Below are positions 6,927-14,173 of a DNA stretch of 15,720 nt, piece by piece. The stretch is from contig JANQZQ010000101.1 in NCBI GenBank assembly GCA_030728545.1, positions 1 through 15,720 on the forward strand, read 5' to 3'. Positions within the stretch are counted from its first letter, which is position 1, and each line of letters starts with the position of its first letter. The position numbers were made by a program, and so were the translations under genes. The stretch is from Ilumatobacteraceae bacterium. Its GTDB lineage: Bacteria; Actinomycetota; Acidimicrobiia; Acidimicrobiales; Ilumatobacteraceae. The notes beneath the pieces were generated by a model. That model did not search any database, was not told where the DNA came from, and saw only the letters and a program-made list of their open reading frames with translations.

Positions 6927-9038
6927 TTATCTCGACTGAGTTGCCACAACCCATTCAAAAAGTTGACGTTGCGCATCACTCGGTGTGTGGTGCTCACCGA
7001 CCTGGGTCCACGAGTTGTCGGCACCTAGGCGATAGTGCACATTGGCATCGTCCAACAAAAAGCCGAGTGCCGTATCCAGCCAGGCCCGGTGTTTGGGGTG
7101 CGTGAGTCGCACCAAGGTTTCGACACGGCCCGCCAGATTTCGAATCATTAGGTCGGCCGAACCGATGAGGTGCAACGGTTCACTGCCGTCATAACCGTGA
7201 GCAAACCGATAGATGCGTGAATGCTCGAGGTAACGCCCCAACACGGAACGCACGGTGATGTTTTCAGACATGCCAGGCACACCCGCCCGAACACAACAAA
7301 TTCCTCGCACCACGAGGTCGATTTTGACGCCCGCCGAACTGGCGGCATAGAGCGCTTCGATGACCTGCGGGTCTTGTACTGCATTCAGTTTCAATGTGAT
7401 ACGACCGTCGGCACCAAACGTTGCTTCGTTTTCGATTAGTCGAATGATCTCGGTCTTGAGCTGGTGAGGCGCAACGAGCAGATGCTCGTACTTGGGCTCG
7501 CGACCATAACCCGTCAGGTAGTTAAAGAGTTGTGTCGCATCGCGACCGACAGCTTCTTCACAGGTGAAAAAGCCGATGTCTTCGTAGGAACGGGCAGTGA
7601 CTGAGTTGTAGTTGCCAGTCGCCAAGTGCACGTACCGGCGAATCACCCCGGCTTCTTCGCGCACTATCAGGATGCATTTGGCATGGGTCTTTAACCCCAC
7701 CAGCCCATAGTTCACGTGCACGCCGGCCAATTCAAGTTCGCGTGCCCAGCTCACGTTGCGGGCTTCGTCAAAGCGCGCCTTCAGTTCCATCACCACGGCA
7801 ACCTGCTTGCCTGCCTCGGCGGCGCGAATCAAATGCCGCGCAATTTGGCTGTCGCCCGAGGTGCGATAGAGCGTCATTTTGATAGACAACACTTTCGGGT
7901 CGCGTGCTGCTTGTTCGACAAACGTCTCCGTTGAAGATGCAAACGATTCATAAGGGTGATGCACCAACAATTGACGAGATCGAATCACGTCAAACATTGA
8001 CTTTCCCGCCTCTTGCGCCGCGGCCAGACGACCTGCCGTTACTGGTGTCCACGGTTTAAAGCGAAGCTTGGGTTTATCCAAATTTGCTAACTGCATCAGG
8101 GTTGAAAACTCAATGAAATGATCGTGACGAATCACGTCAATGGGGTCTAGTTCAAGCTCAGTGCACATCATGCTGAGGTCGGCCTTGCTGATGTTGGATT
8201 GCACCTCAAGCCGCACTGCACGACCAAAACGGCGCCGGCGAAGCTCCATCTCGACTGCTGCGAGCAGATCTTCGGCATCCTCGTCATCTAGCGATAAGTC
8301 AGCGTTACGGGTCACCCGAAACCGTGAGGTACTCACGATTTCCATACCAGGGAACAGGCGATCGAGGTGCGCTTCGATGAGGTCTTCCAGCAGGATGAAA
8401 TCGTCCGAGTCGGGTACCGGAACACAGCGTGGGAAATTACGCGGCACTTTCACTCGCGCAAATCGTTGCTCACCAGTATCTGTATCGCGGACGGTAACAG
8501 CCAAATTCAAGGCCAAGTTGGAGATATACGGAAACGGATGCGACGGATCGACTGCCAAAGGCGTCAGGATTGGAAAGATGCGACTTTCGTAGTCGGCCGT
8601 CAGCGCCTCGCGCGCCTTCTTGCCGAGTTTGGTCCAGCGCACGATGCGCACACCGTTAGCCGCCAACGTAGGCAGCAAATCGGTAGTCAACAGCCGTTCC
8701 TGCTGCGTTGCAAATTTCTGTACACGTCCGGCAATCTCGCGTAGCTGTTGCAGTGGGGTCCTGCCGTCGATACTCGGCTCAGAAACCTCAGCAGCAATCT
8801 GGTCGTGCAGCGCCGCCACTCGTACCTGATAAAACTCGTCCAAGTTCGAGGAACTAATGGCCAAGAATTTCACCCGTTCGAGCAGAGGCAACTGGGCACC
8901 CGTCGCCAGCGACAACACCCGGTCGTTGAAGTCAAGCCAACTCAACTCTCGATTGATGAACCGTGCGTCGATAAAAGCACCGTAACCTGCGTCATCGTCT
9001 GCAGGCTCCTGGCCCTGATGATTTCGCTGTTTGGTCAT
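6927..9038 (-). CDS. ppk1: Polyphosphate kinase 1
   Basis: PPK1 reversibly makes inorganic polyphosphate from ATP through a phosphohistidine. The 703-residue protein is full length. It starts with FINRELSWLDFNDRVL (27-42) and SSNLDEFYQVRV (63-74), followed by the middle domain. The two phospholipase-D-like catalytic domains carry KMTLYRTSGDS (387-397, with R392), MELKARFDEARN (417-428, with R422), LKTHAKCILI (449-458) with the phosphorylated H452, the ATGNYN loop (473-478), and RYLEHSRIYRF (602-612) with the second histidine H606. All key residues are present. It lies downstream of an 85-residue gene on the same strand and upstream of phoU, with ppx/gppA divergent nearby. Together they form a polyphosphate and phosphate-signalling block. 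A GTTCACC element lies 17-23 bases before its start. Confidence 0.96.
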   Translation of the reverse strand: MTKQRNHQGQEPADDDAGYGAFIDARFINRELSWLDFNDRVLSLATGAQLPLLERVKFLAISSSNLDEFYQVRVAALHDQIAAEVSEPSIDGRTPLQQLREIAGRVQKFATQQERLLTTDLLPTLAANGVRIVRWTKLGKKAREALTADYESRIFPILTPLAVDPSHPFPYISNLALNLAVTVRDTDTGEQRFARVKVPRNFPRCVPVPDSDDFILLEDLIEAHLDRLFPGMEIVSTSRFRVTRNADLSLDDEDAEDLLAAVEMELRRRRFGRAVRLEVQSNISKADLSMMCTELELDPIDVIRHDHFIEFSTLMQLANLDKPKLRFKPWTPVTAGRLAAAQEAGKSMFDVIRSRQLLVHHPYESFASSTETFVEQAARDPKVLSIKMTLYRTSGDSQIARHLIRAAEAGKQVAVVMELKARFDEARNVSWARELELAGVHVNYGLVGLKTHAKCILIVREEAGVIRRYVHLATGNYNSVTARSYEDIGFFTCEEAVGRDATQLFNYLTGYGREPKYEHLLVAPHQLKTEIIRLIENEATFGADGRITLKLNAVQDPQVIEALYAASSAGVKIDLVVRGICCVRAGVPGMSENITVRSVLGRYLEHSRIYRFAHGYDGSEPLHLIGSADLMIRNLAGRVETLVRLTHPKHRAWLDTALGFLLDDANVHYRLGADNSWTQVGEHHTPSDAQRQLFEWVVATQSR

Positions 9039-9043
9039 TGACG

Positions 9044-9061
9044 ATTTACTCGATGTTCACC
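9044..9061 (+). promoter_or_regulatory. Candidate PHO-box-like element upstream of ppk1
   Basis: GTTCACC (9055-9061) is the core unit of the direct-repeat PHO boxes bound by PhoP in Streptomyces. Eleven bases earlier, ATTTACT (9044-9050) matches it at four of seven positions, which fits the 11-base period of such boxes. It sits in the 55-base gap before ppk1. One good unit and one poor unit are weak evidence. Confidence 0.3.
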
Positions 9062-9093
9062 GCGCCGCCGCAGCACACGGGCAACTACATCAA

Positions 9094-9351
9094 TTAGTTA
9101 TTGACTTCTTCGGGGAACCACTCCACGCTCACACCTTCGTTCTCAGCGTCTTTGTTTACGCGCTCGCGATTACGGCGAAACTGGCTGTCTTTCATCGGCA
9201 CATACAACAGGCGCATGTAGGCACGACGGGCGAACTCGTCAATCAGGTCGGGGTCACCGTAGTCACCGACGATTTCCCAGTGTGGATAGATCGGGCCGGT
9301 ATAGGTGATGCGGATATGGGCTCGTGGTGGTTCTTTGGTTACGTCAGACAT
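9094..9351 (-). CDS. Uncharacterised 85-residue protein encoded upstream of ppk1
   Basis: I do not recognise this family. The protein is short, soluble and mixed in charge, with no signal peptide, membrane segment or cysteine pair. It opens with a probable strand region (RAHIRITYTGPIYPHWE), continues with a likely helix (DPDLIDEFARRAYMRLLY), and ends acidic (SVEWFPEEVNN). Translation is well supported. A strong AGAGGAG site (9357-9363) lies five bases before the ATG at 9351, and the gene ends 55 bases before ppk1 on the same strand. Its start is only 39 bases from the divergent ppx start, so the two genes probably share a control region. Position suggests a role with polyphosphate enzymes, which is inference. 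Confidence 0.75.
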   Translation of the reverse strand: MSDVTKEPPRAHIRITYTGPIYPHWEIVGDYGDPDLIDEFARRAYMRLLYVPMKDSQFRRNRERVNKDAENEGVSVEWFPEEVNN

Positions 9352-9356
9352 CGGGG

Positions 9357-9363
9357 CTCCTCT
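9357..9363 (-). promoter_or_regulatory. Strong ribosome binding site of the 85-residue gene
   Basis: On the minus strand AGAGGAG ends five bases before the ATG at 9351. It is one of the best Shine-Dalgarno matches in the window and fixes the start of an otherwise unrecognised gene. Confidence 0.7.
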
Positions 9364-9390
9364 GGGCTTCAGAGGCTATCGTCGGAACGA

Positions 9391-10938
9391 ATGAGCGACC
9401 TCGTGGCGGCGTTGGATATCGGCACCAACAGCTTCCACCTCGTAGTCGCCAAGCCCGTGCCTGGTGGCTTTGAAGTCGTAACACGTGAAAAAGATGTGGT
9501 GCGCCTCGGCCACGGTGGCGGCGATATGAAAGAGCTATCCGACGACGCTATTGACCGCGGGGTAAAGAGCCTGACCCGCATGGCAAAGATTGCAAAGTCA
9601 TACGATGCCAAACTTCGTGCCGTTGCGACGAGTGCCGTACGTGAGGCCAAAAACCGTTCTGAATTCATCAAGCGAGTACGCAAGGAAACCGGAACTGACA
9701 TTGAGGTGATCTCGGGCGTCGAAGAGGCACGACTCATCCACCTCGGTGTGCTGAATGCAATCGGCATCCATGATCGCCCGATGTTCGTCTGTGATATCGG
9801 TGGCGGTTCTACCGAGGTTGTGGTCGGAATCGACGACGAGGTGATGTTTGCACGAAGTTTCAAGTTGGGTGCAGTTCGGCTTACTGATCGATTCTTCTCG
9901 AGCACCACACTGCACCCGAGCGCCATCCCAAGTTGTAGATCGTTCATTCGTTCGTCATTGTCAGTAGTAGCACCCGAAGTGCTCGAGCTTGGTTTTGAAA
10001 TCGTCGCGACATCCTCGGGAACTGCTGAAACAATTGCCCGGCTCATTTTGAGCAACCGCGCTATTACTGAGCCAAAGACGTTGAATCGATTCGAGTTCAC
10101 GAGCGATGAAGTTCGGTCTGTAGTCACGCAGTTGCAGGCGGAACCAACCATCGAGGACCGGGCACGACGATTCGGTCTCGAACCCAATCGGGCCGACATC
10201 ATTTTGGCTGGGGCACTCATCATGGAGGGGTTGGTAGATGTTTTTGAATTGAAGTCACTGATGTTCTCTGACTATGCCTTGCGTGAAGGCTTGCTACTTG
10301 ACACGCTCCGCCGTGAAGGCCTCATCGAAGTCGACAAAGATCACGACGCGGCACGGCGCAGTGTGCAACAACTTGCCGATCGGTGTGACGATCGCCCCGA
10401 ACATTCACAACATGTAGCCGAGCTCGCTGTCAGATTGTTTGACGATCTTGAAGAAGCACTGAAGTTTCAACCTGACTGGCGGCGATACCTAGAGTTTGCT
10501 GCCATCTTGGCCAACGTCGGCGTGGTGGTGGCACATGCCAAACACCACTTGCATGCGTACTACCTCATTCGTAACTCCGAACTCATGGGGCTCACTGATC
10601 GAGAGGTGGAAATAATTGCGCAGGTAGCCCGCTACCACCGCAAGGGTGCACCAAAGAGCGAACACGCCGAATTTGCGGCTCTTTCCACTGCTGACCAGCG
10701 CATCGTACGCAGCTTGGCAGGGCTGCTTCGCGTAGCAATTGGGCTGGATCGCACCTACGACGCGCGCGTGAAGTCGGTGTCGACGAAACTCACTGCCGAC
10801 GAACTGATTATTGCTCTCAAGCCACGAGGCAAGAAGGCCGACGTATCACTCAATATTTATGCCGCTAACGAACGTAAGGGCCTACTGTCTGAGGTCTTGC
10901 AACGCAAAGTGAAATTCATCGACGCAACGAGCGTCTAA
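9391..10938 (+). CDS. ppx: Ppx/GppA exopolyphosphatase / guanosine pentaphosphatase
   Basis: This family removes terminal phosphate from polyphosphate or from pppGpp. The 515-residue protein has the ASKHA-type N-terminal half: VAALDIGTNSFHLVVA (5-20), VATSAVREAKN (78-88), ISGVEEARLI (107-116, catalytic Glu), CDIGGGSTEVVVG (134-146), TSSGTAETIA (207-216) and EPNRADIILAGALIMEG (264-280). It also has a C-terminal helical HD-type domain (about 320-515). In that domain the usual LHDIG-type motif reads ILANVG (372-377), so the HD metal site seems absent. I start it at the ATG at 9391, with GGA five bases upstream. The open frame reaches back to 9031, but that extension runs antisense through the 85-residue gene. 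It diverges from that gene and ppk1 and ends six bases before the convergent tatA. Confidence 0.92.
   Translation: MSDLVAALDIGTNSFHLVVAKPVPGGFEVVTREKDVVRLGHGGGDMKELSDDAIDRGVKSLTRMAKIAKSYDAKLRAVATSAVREAKNRSEFIKRVRKETGTDIEVISGVEEARLIHLGVLNAIGIHDRPMFVCDIGGGSTEVVVGIDDEVMFARSFKLGAVRLTDRFFSSTTLHPSAIPSCRSFIRSSLSVVAPEVLELGFEIVATSSGTAETIARLILSNRAITEPKTLNRFEFTSDEVRSVVTQLQAEPTIEDRARRFGLEPNRADIILAGALIMEGLVDVFELKSLMFSDYALREGLLLDTLRREGLIEVDKDHDAARRSVQQLADRCDDRPEHSQHVAELAVRLFDDLEEALKFQPDWRRYLEFAAILANVGVVVAHAKHHLHAYYLIRNSELMGLTDREVEIIAQVARYHRKGAPKSEHAEFAALSTADQRIVRSLAGLLRVAIGLDRTYDARVKSVSTKLTADELIIALKPRGKKADVSLNIYAANERKGLLSEVLQRKVKFIDATSV
10921..10935. terminator. Small hairpin at the ppx/tatA convergence
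   Basis: GACGC-AACGA-GCGTC forms a five-base-pair stem in the last codons of ppx, six bases or more from the tatA stop. It is the only candidate transcription-stop structure at this tight convergence, and it lacks a T-tract on either strand, so the call is weak. Confidence 0.22.
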
Positions 10939-10944
10939 CAGGGC

Positions 10945-11133
10945 TTAGGCCTGCGGAGCGGCGTTGCCTTCAGGCTTGTCGTCTTTGCTCACTTCGGCAT
11001 TGCCTTCCGACAAACCCTTTTTCAGTTCGCCTTGAGCGCGGCCGAGGTTACGAGCGATCTTTGGCAAACGTGAGCCACCGAACAAGACGACTGCAAGAGC
11101 GATAATGATCCAAATTTCTGGTCCACCGGGCAT
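10945..11133 (-). CDS. tatA: Twin-arginine translocase subunit TatA
   Basis: The 62-residue protein has the TatA/TatE layout: a short N-terminal membrane helix (PEIWIIIALAVVLFGG, 5-20), a hinge SRLPKIARNLGRAQGELKKG forming the amphipathic helix (21-40), and a charged tail. It contains the conserved F-G near residues 18-19 and L-P after the membrane helix. TatA oligomerises to form the passage for folded proteins with twin-arginine signals. The ATG has AGGG seven bases upstream. No tatB or tatC is nearby, as is common in actinobacteria, where tat genes are dispersed. It lies 43 bases after a whiB-family gene on the same strand. TatB is unlikely given the length and lack of its longer helix. 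Confidence 0.9.
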   Translation of the reverse strand: MPGGPEIWIIIALAVVLFGGSRLPKIARNLGRAQGELKKGLSEGNAEVSKDDKPEGNAAPQA

Positions 11134-11176
11134 GGGCGCACCCTACCAGCCGTGCTATCGCACAGCCAGGGCTCGT

Positions 11177-11476
11177 TTAGGCAGTGGCCGTACTGCGGTT
11201 GGCCTGGGCACGCTGACGACGCAAGCGACGGCGCTCGCGCTCAGACAACCCACCCCAGATACCGAACTTTTCGCCGTTGGCAAGGGCGTAATCCAGACAC
11301 TGTTGACGCACTTCGCAGCCACGACACACTTCTTTGGCCTCACGAGTCGACGCACCGCGCTCAGGAAAAAACAGGTCGGGGTCAACTCCTAAGCAGTTTG
11401 CTTGGTCTTGCCATGCGCGGTCGTCACCCTCCGACGCTTCGATTCGTTGACTCACGGACCCCTTCTTCCTAGCCAT
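11177..11476 (-). CDS. WhiB-family iron-sulphur transcriptional regulator
   Basis: The 99-residue protein has the four cluster cysteines C28, C51, C54 and C60 in the arrangement C-x22-C-x2-C-x5-C (ANCLGVDPDLFFP, then VCRGCEVRQQCLDYAL). It also has the GIWGG turn (72-76) and a basic DNA-contacting tail (SERERRRLRRQR, 78-89). WhiB proteins bind a [4Fe-4S] cluster and usually act with the principal sigma factor to control division, redox or stress genes. They are confined to actinobacteria and their phages, which supports the taxonomy. The paralogue (WhiB1, WhiB2 or other) cannot be named safely from this sequence. The start at 11476 has only a weak ribosome site, but the upstream promoter spacing fits. 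Confidence 0.93.
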   Translation of the reverse strand: MARKKGSVSQRIEASEGDDRAWQDQANCLGVDPDLFFPERGASTREAKEVCRGCEVRQQCLDYALANGEKFGIWGGLSERERRRLRRQRAQANRSTATA

Positions 11477-11496
11477 GCCTAAATAACAGCGTTGTC

Positions 11497-11526
11497 ATTA
11501 TGGCAGATAAGGGGGTGTCTGCGCAA
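11497..11526 (-). promoter_or_regulatory. Candidate promoter of the whiB-family gene
   Basis: On the minus strand TTGCGC (11526-11521) and CATAAT (11502-11497) are 18 bases apart. The -10 matches consensus at five of six positions. Transcription would start near 11490, giving a short leader before the ATG at 11476. Confidence 0.42.
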
Positions 11527-11550
11527 GTCGGAGCCCTCTTCGGTCGACTT
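11525..11550. repeat. Inverted repeat after the VWA gene
   Basis: AAGTCG (11525-11530) and CGACTT (11545-11550) form a six-base-pair stem with a 14-base loop, seven bases past the VWA stop. It could be a 3' hairpin of that transcript but has no T-tract. It overlaps the candidate -35 of the whiB-family gene. Confidence 0.3.
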
Positions 11551-11556
11551 GTTCGG

Positions 11557-13572
11557 TCAACTTGCCCGACGACGACCACTTGATCGCAAGAGTCGCTTAT
11601 GTTCCAAAAAGTCGACGAGCACATATTCGCCCAACGTTTCTGGTGTGGTAAAAAATGCCCGACCTTTGTTGATCTCGGTGAGTTGCTCGATGAAACTGCG
11701 CAAAGCACCAGTGGCGTCGAGCATGAACGTGTTGATACGAATGTCGTCGCGAGTGCAACGCATCACCTCGCGCAGCGTGGCCTCGATCGTGGCATAGGCC
11801 GGCGGATAGTTGAAGAACACCTCACCATCAGGGCGGATATGAGCAGTGGGTTCCCCGTCAGTGATCATGATGATCTGCTTGGTGCCGCTCTGGCGAGCCA
11901 ACATCCGACGGGCCAAGGCAAACCCGTGCTGCATATTGGTGCCATAAACGAAGTCCCATGACACCTCTGGCAGCTGCTCAGGGCGCAGTTCCCGGGCCGT
12001 TTCGCTGAACCCCACCAGACCCAAATAATCACGGGGAAATTGCGAGCTAATCAAGGAGTGCAGTGCGGTCGCAACTTTTTTGGCAGGCAAAAAGTTGTCG
12101 CGCATCGGCATGGAAAGCGACAGGTCGACCATCAGCACCGTCGACGACCGCGTGACCTGTTCGGTTTGGTCAATTTCAAAGTCATCTGGCGACAAACGAA
12201 GCGGCAGCCCGCCACCTTGTCGTCGCAACGTGTTGCGCAACGTTTGCTGGAGGTCCAAGTTGAACGGGTCGCCATACTCGTACGCCTTGGTCTCGTGGGC
12301 GCGCTCATGACCAGTGCCAATTCGTTCAATACGGTGCTGGCCAAGAGCATCGCGTTCGAGTTTGCCAAACAAGTCGCGCAACGCCTGTTTGCCGATACTG
12401 CGCAACCCACGGGGGGTCAGCTCGAGTCGGCCTTCTTTTTGATCAATCAATCCGGCGTCGCGCAGCGTTTCGGTGAGCCGCGCTAACCGCTCCAGCGACT
12501 CTGCAGACACATCCCCCAGCAACTGACGAACCTTGTCCAAGTCGACTTCTTGCAGGGCGGCAGGCGACGTGGCATTCGCCAGAAACCGCTCAAGGTCGTC
12601 GAGGTCGCTCAGCTCTTGCATGCTTTGCATTGCCTCAGCAAACGGCATCGGCTGGTCGCCACCAAATTGTTGAGCGTCTCCCCAACCCATCTCCGGGAAC
12701 ATCTGCTGCAGGTTGGCAGCAAGCTGCGCCATGTGTTGGCCCAACTCATTGTCACCGAGCATCTGGGCAGAAAGTTCTTGCAGCTCGGCACGCTGCTCGG
12801 GCGTCATCGAATTGAGAATGGCTTGCGCGGCTGCCATGCGTTTGGCGATGAGCGCAAGTAGTTCGTCAAGAGTCGTTGGGTTCTCTGGGAAAAAATCACC
12901 GAACTTCTTCATGAAGTCGTCGAATTGTGGATCCTCGCCTCGTTGCCGGCGCTCAATCATCTCGTTGAGCGCTTTCATCATTTCGTTCATCTGCGCCAAA
13001 CCTTCAGGGGTCATGTTTTCCATGGCGCTAGAGATTTGTTCAAATTGTCGTTGGGCCAACTGCTCTTGCAGACGTGCAGCAAGTTGCTCGAAGCGTTGTT
13101 GGGCCTCGGGCGATTGAAAGTCGTAGTGCGACAGCGCCTCAATTTTTCGGGCTAAGTCATCAGGCAGCAGATCGAGTCGCAAGCGACGCTCACTCGCGGA
13201 CTCCCGCGCCACTTCAGCGCGACGCGTATCGCCAGAGTCGTTGGCGGCCCGCTCGGCCGAGTCGACGGCGAGTCGCTCTTCATCCACGATGTCGGTAAGT
13301 TCACGCGCCACGTCATCAAACTCGTGGCCTAGATTGCCTCGCTCGCGTATTTCTTGACGCTTGGCACGCAGGCGCTCCAGGGTCTCGCGCAGGCCCTCCA
13401 CATTGCGACCGTTGCGGTCTTGCATGCCCTGTTGCATGAGGCGGCGCAGCGCGGCATTGGCATCGCCGTGGTGGATGAGCTCGTCAGATATTTCGGCCAT
13501 TAATGCATCGGCGTCGAGGTCAAAGCCGCGTTGCGTGCCGTCCCAGCGCGAGTACTGAAAACGAAGAGCCAT
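11557..13572 (-). CDS. VWA-domain protein, partner type of MoxR/ChlI AAA+ ATPases
   Basis: This 671-residue protein has a long helical N-terminal region (about 1-460) rich in Glu, Gln, Met and Arg, with likely coiled coils at about 55-130, 155-210 and 245-295. A von Willebrand A domain follows (about 476-640). The MIDAS metal site is complete: D483-L-S485-L-S487 (VDLSLSMPM), T545 (GTNMQHG) and D572 (ITDGEPTAH). It resembles the D-type subunit of AAA+/VWA pairs (magnesium-chelatase-like, MoxR-type), in which the VWA protein brings the target to the ATPase. The matching ATPase is encoded 0.6 kb upstream on the same strand, with an opposed cyclase gene in between. I start it at the ATG at 13572. 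A GTG at 13611 would overlap the cyclase gene. There is no signal peptide or membrane segment, so it is probably cytoplasmic. Confidence 0.85.
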   Translation of the reverse strand: MALRFQYSRWDGTQRGFDLDADALMAEISDELIHHGDANAALRRLMQQGMQDRNGRNVEGLRETLERLRAKRQEIRERGNLGHEFDDVARELTDIVDEERLAVDSAERAANDSGDTRRAEVARESASERRLRLDLLPDDLARKIEALSHYDFQSPEAQQRFEQLAARLQEQLAQRQFEQISSAMENMTPEGLAQMNEMMKALNEMIERRQRGEDPQFDDFMKKFGDFFPENPTTLDELLALIAKRMAAAQAILNSMTPEQRAELQELSAQMLGDNELGQHMAQLAANLQQMFPEMGWGDAQQFGGDQPMPFAEAMQSMQELSDLDDLERFLANATSPAALQEVDLDKVRQLLGDVSAESLERLARLTETLRDAGLIDQKEGRLELTPRGLRSIGKQALRDLFGKLERDALGQHRIERIGTGHERAHETKAYEYGDPFNLDLQQTLRNTLRRQGGGLPLRLSPDDFEIDQTEQVTRSSTVLMVDLSLSMPMRDNFLPAKKVATALHSLISSQFPRDYLGLVGFSETARELRPEQLPEVSWDFVYGTNMQHGFALARRMLARQSGTKQIIMITDGEPTAHIRPDGEVFFNYPPAYATIEATLREVMRCTRDDIRINTFMLDATGALRSFIEQLTEINKGRAFFTTPETLGEYVLVDFLEHKRLLRSSGRRRAS

Positions 13573-13598
13573 GAGCGAACCGTAGCATTGAGGGCACG

Positions 13599-14150
13599 AT
13601 GCGTTACCCACGCACGATCATATTCGTCGACCTTTCTGGCTTCACGTCGTTTATTCAGCGCACGGATGACGAGCAGGCCAAAGCGATGCTCAAAGACTTC
13701 CGTGAGGTCTCCCGTGACCTTGCGTCCGAGGTCGGTGTGCGAATCGACAAGTTTCTTGGGGATGGCTTTATGGCGATTGCCGTTGACCAAAATGCGGGAG
13801 TGATTTTTTCGCTCGAATTGCAGCGTCGCTTTGCCGAGCGTCTTGGTGAATTGCGCCTGCGTATTGGCATCACCTCGGGCGACATCATCTTGTTTGAGGG
13901 TGAGGACTACATCGGCGATGCTCCGAATATGGCATCGCGGTTGTGCGACGAAGCAGCTAACTACGGCATTCTTTTGCCCACCGAACAAGCAGTGCACCTG
14001 CCCGAAGGGATCACCGCCGAGCCAATCGGTTATTTCGCGCTCCGCGGGTTCGACCAACCCGTGCATGCTTCGCGATTGGTGGGTATCGCACCAACTACCT
14101 ATCGCAATGACACCGACGAACACTGGACTCGCACGCCGTTCGCCGTGTAA
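13599..14150 (+). CDS. Class III adenylate cyclase, catalytic domain only
   Basis: The 183-residue protein is a single cyclase homology domain. All six canonical catalytic residues can be placed: metal-binding D11 (FVDLSGFT) and D55 (KFLGDGFMA), adenine-specifying K51 and D103 (GEDYIGDAPN), and transition-state N110 and R114 (PNMASRLC). The spacings K-x3-D, D-x6-N and N-x3-R equal those of active actinobacterial cyclases, and the Lys/Asp pair predicts ATP rather than GTP. Two chains would form the active sites as a homodimer. There is no sensor, HAMP or membrane segment, so regulation must come from elsewhere. A GAGGG site precedes the ATG at 13599. The start faces the VWA start across 26 bases, and the stop lies 23 bases from the convergent ATPase stop. 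Confidence 0.88.
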   Translation: MRYPRTIIFVDLSGFTSFIQRTDDEQAKAMLKDFREVSRDLASEVGVRIDKFLGDGFMAIAVDQNAGVIFSLELQRRFAERLGELRLRIGITSGDIILFEGEDYIGDAPNMASRLCDEAANYGILLPTEQAVHLPEGITAEPIGYFALRGFDQPVHASRLVGIAPTTYRNDTDEHWTRTPFAV

Positions 14151-14160
14151 GGCGATTTTC
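14140..14160 (+). terminator. Candidate intrinsic terminator of the cyclase gene
   Basis: TCGCC (14140-14144), loop GTGTAA, and GGCGA (14151-14155) form a five-base-pair, mostly G-C stem, followed at once by TTTTCTAT. The stem overlaps the stop codon. It fits the need for a stop before the convergent ATPase gene, though the stem is short. Confidence 0.4.
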
Positions 14161-14173
14161 TATAAAGACCGCG

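Noticed and set aside
9031..9390. Long 5' extension of the ppx reading frame
   Set aside because: The frame is open, but the extension runs antisense through the 85-residue gene with its strong ribosome site, and Ppx family proteins begin at the VAALDIGTNSF motif right after the ATG at 9391.
9369..10223. 284-residue minus-strand open frame
   Set aside because: It lies entirely opposite ppx, is Ser/Thr/Arg-rich in the way antisense frames are, and shows no recognisable motif.
13500..14123. 207-residue minus-strand open frame opposite the cyclase
   Set aside because: The plus strand encodes a complete cyclase domain with all catalytic residues. The minus frame has no motifs and also overlaps the start of the VWA gene.
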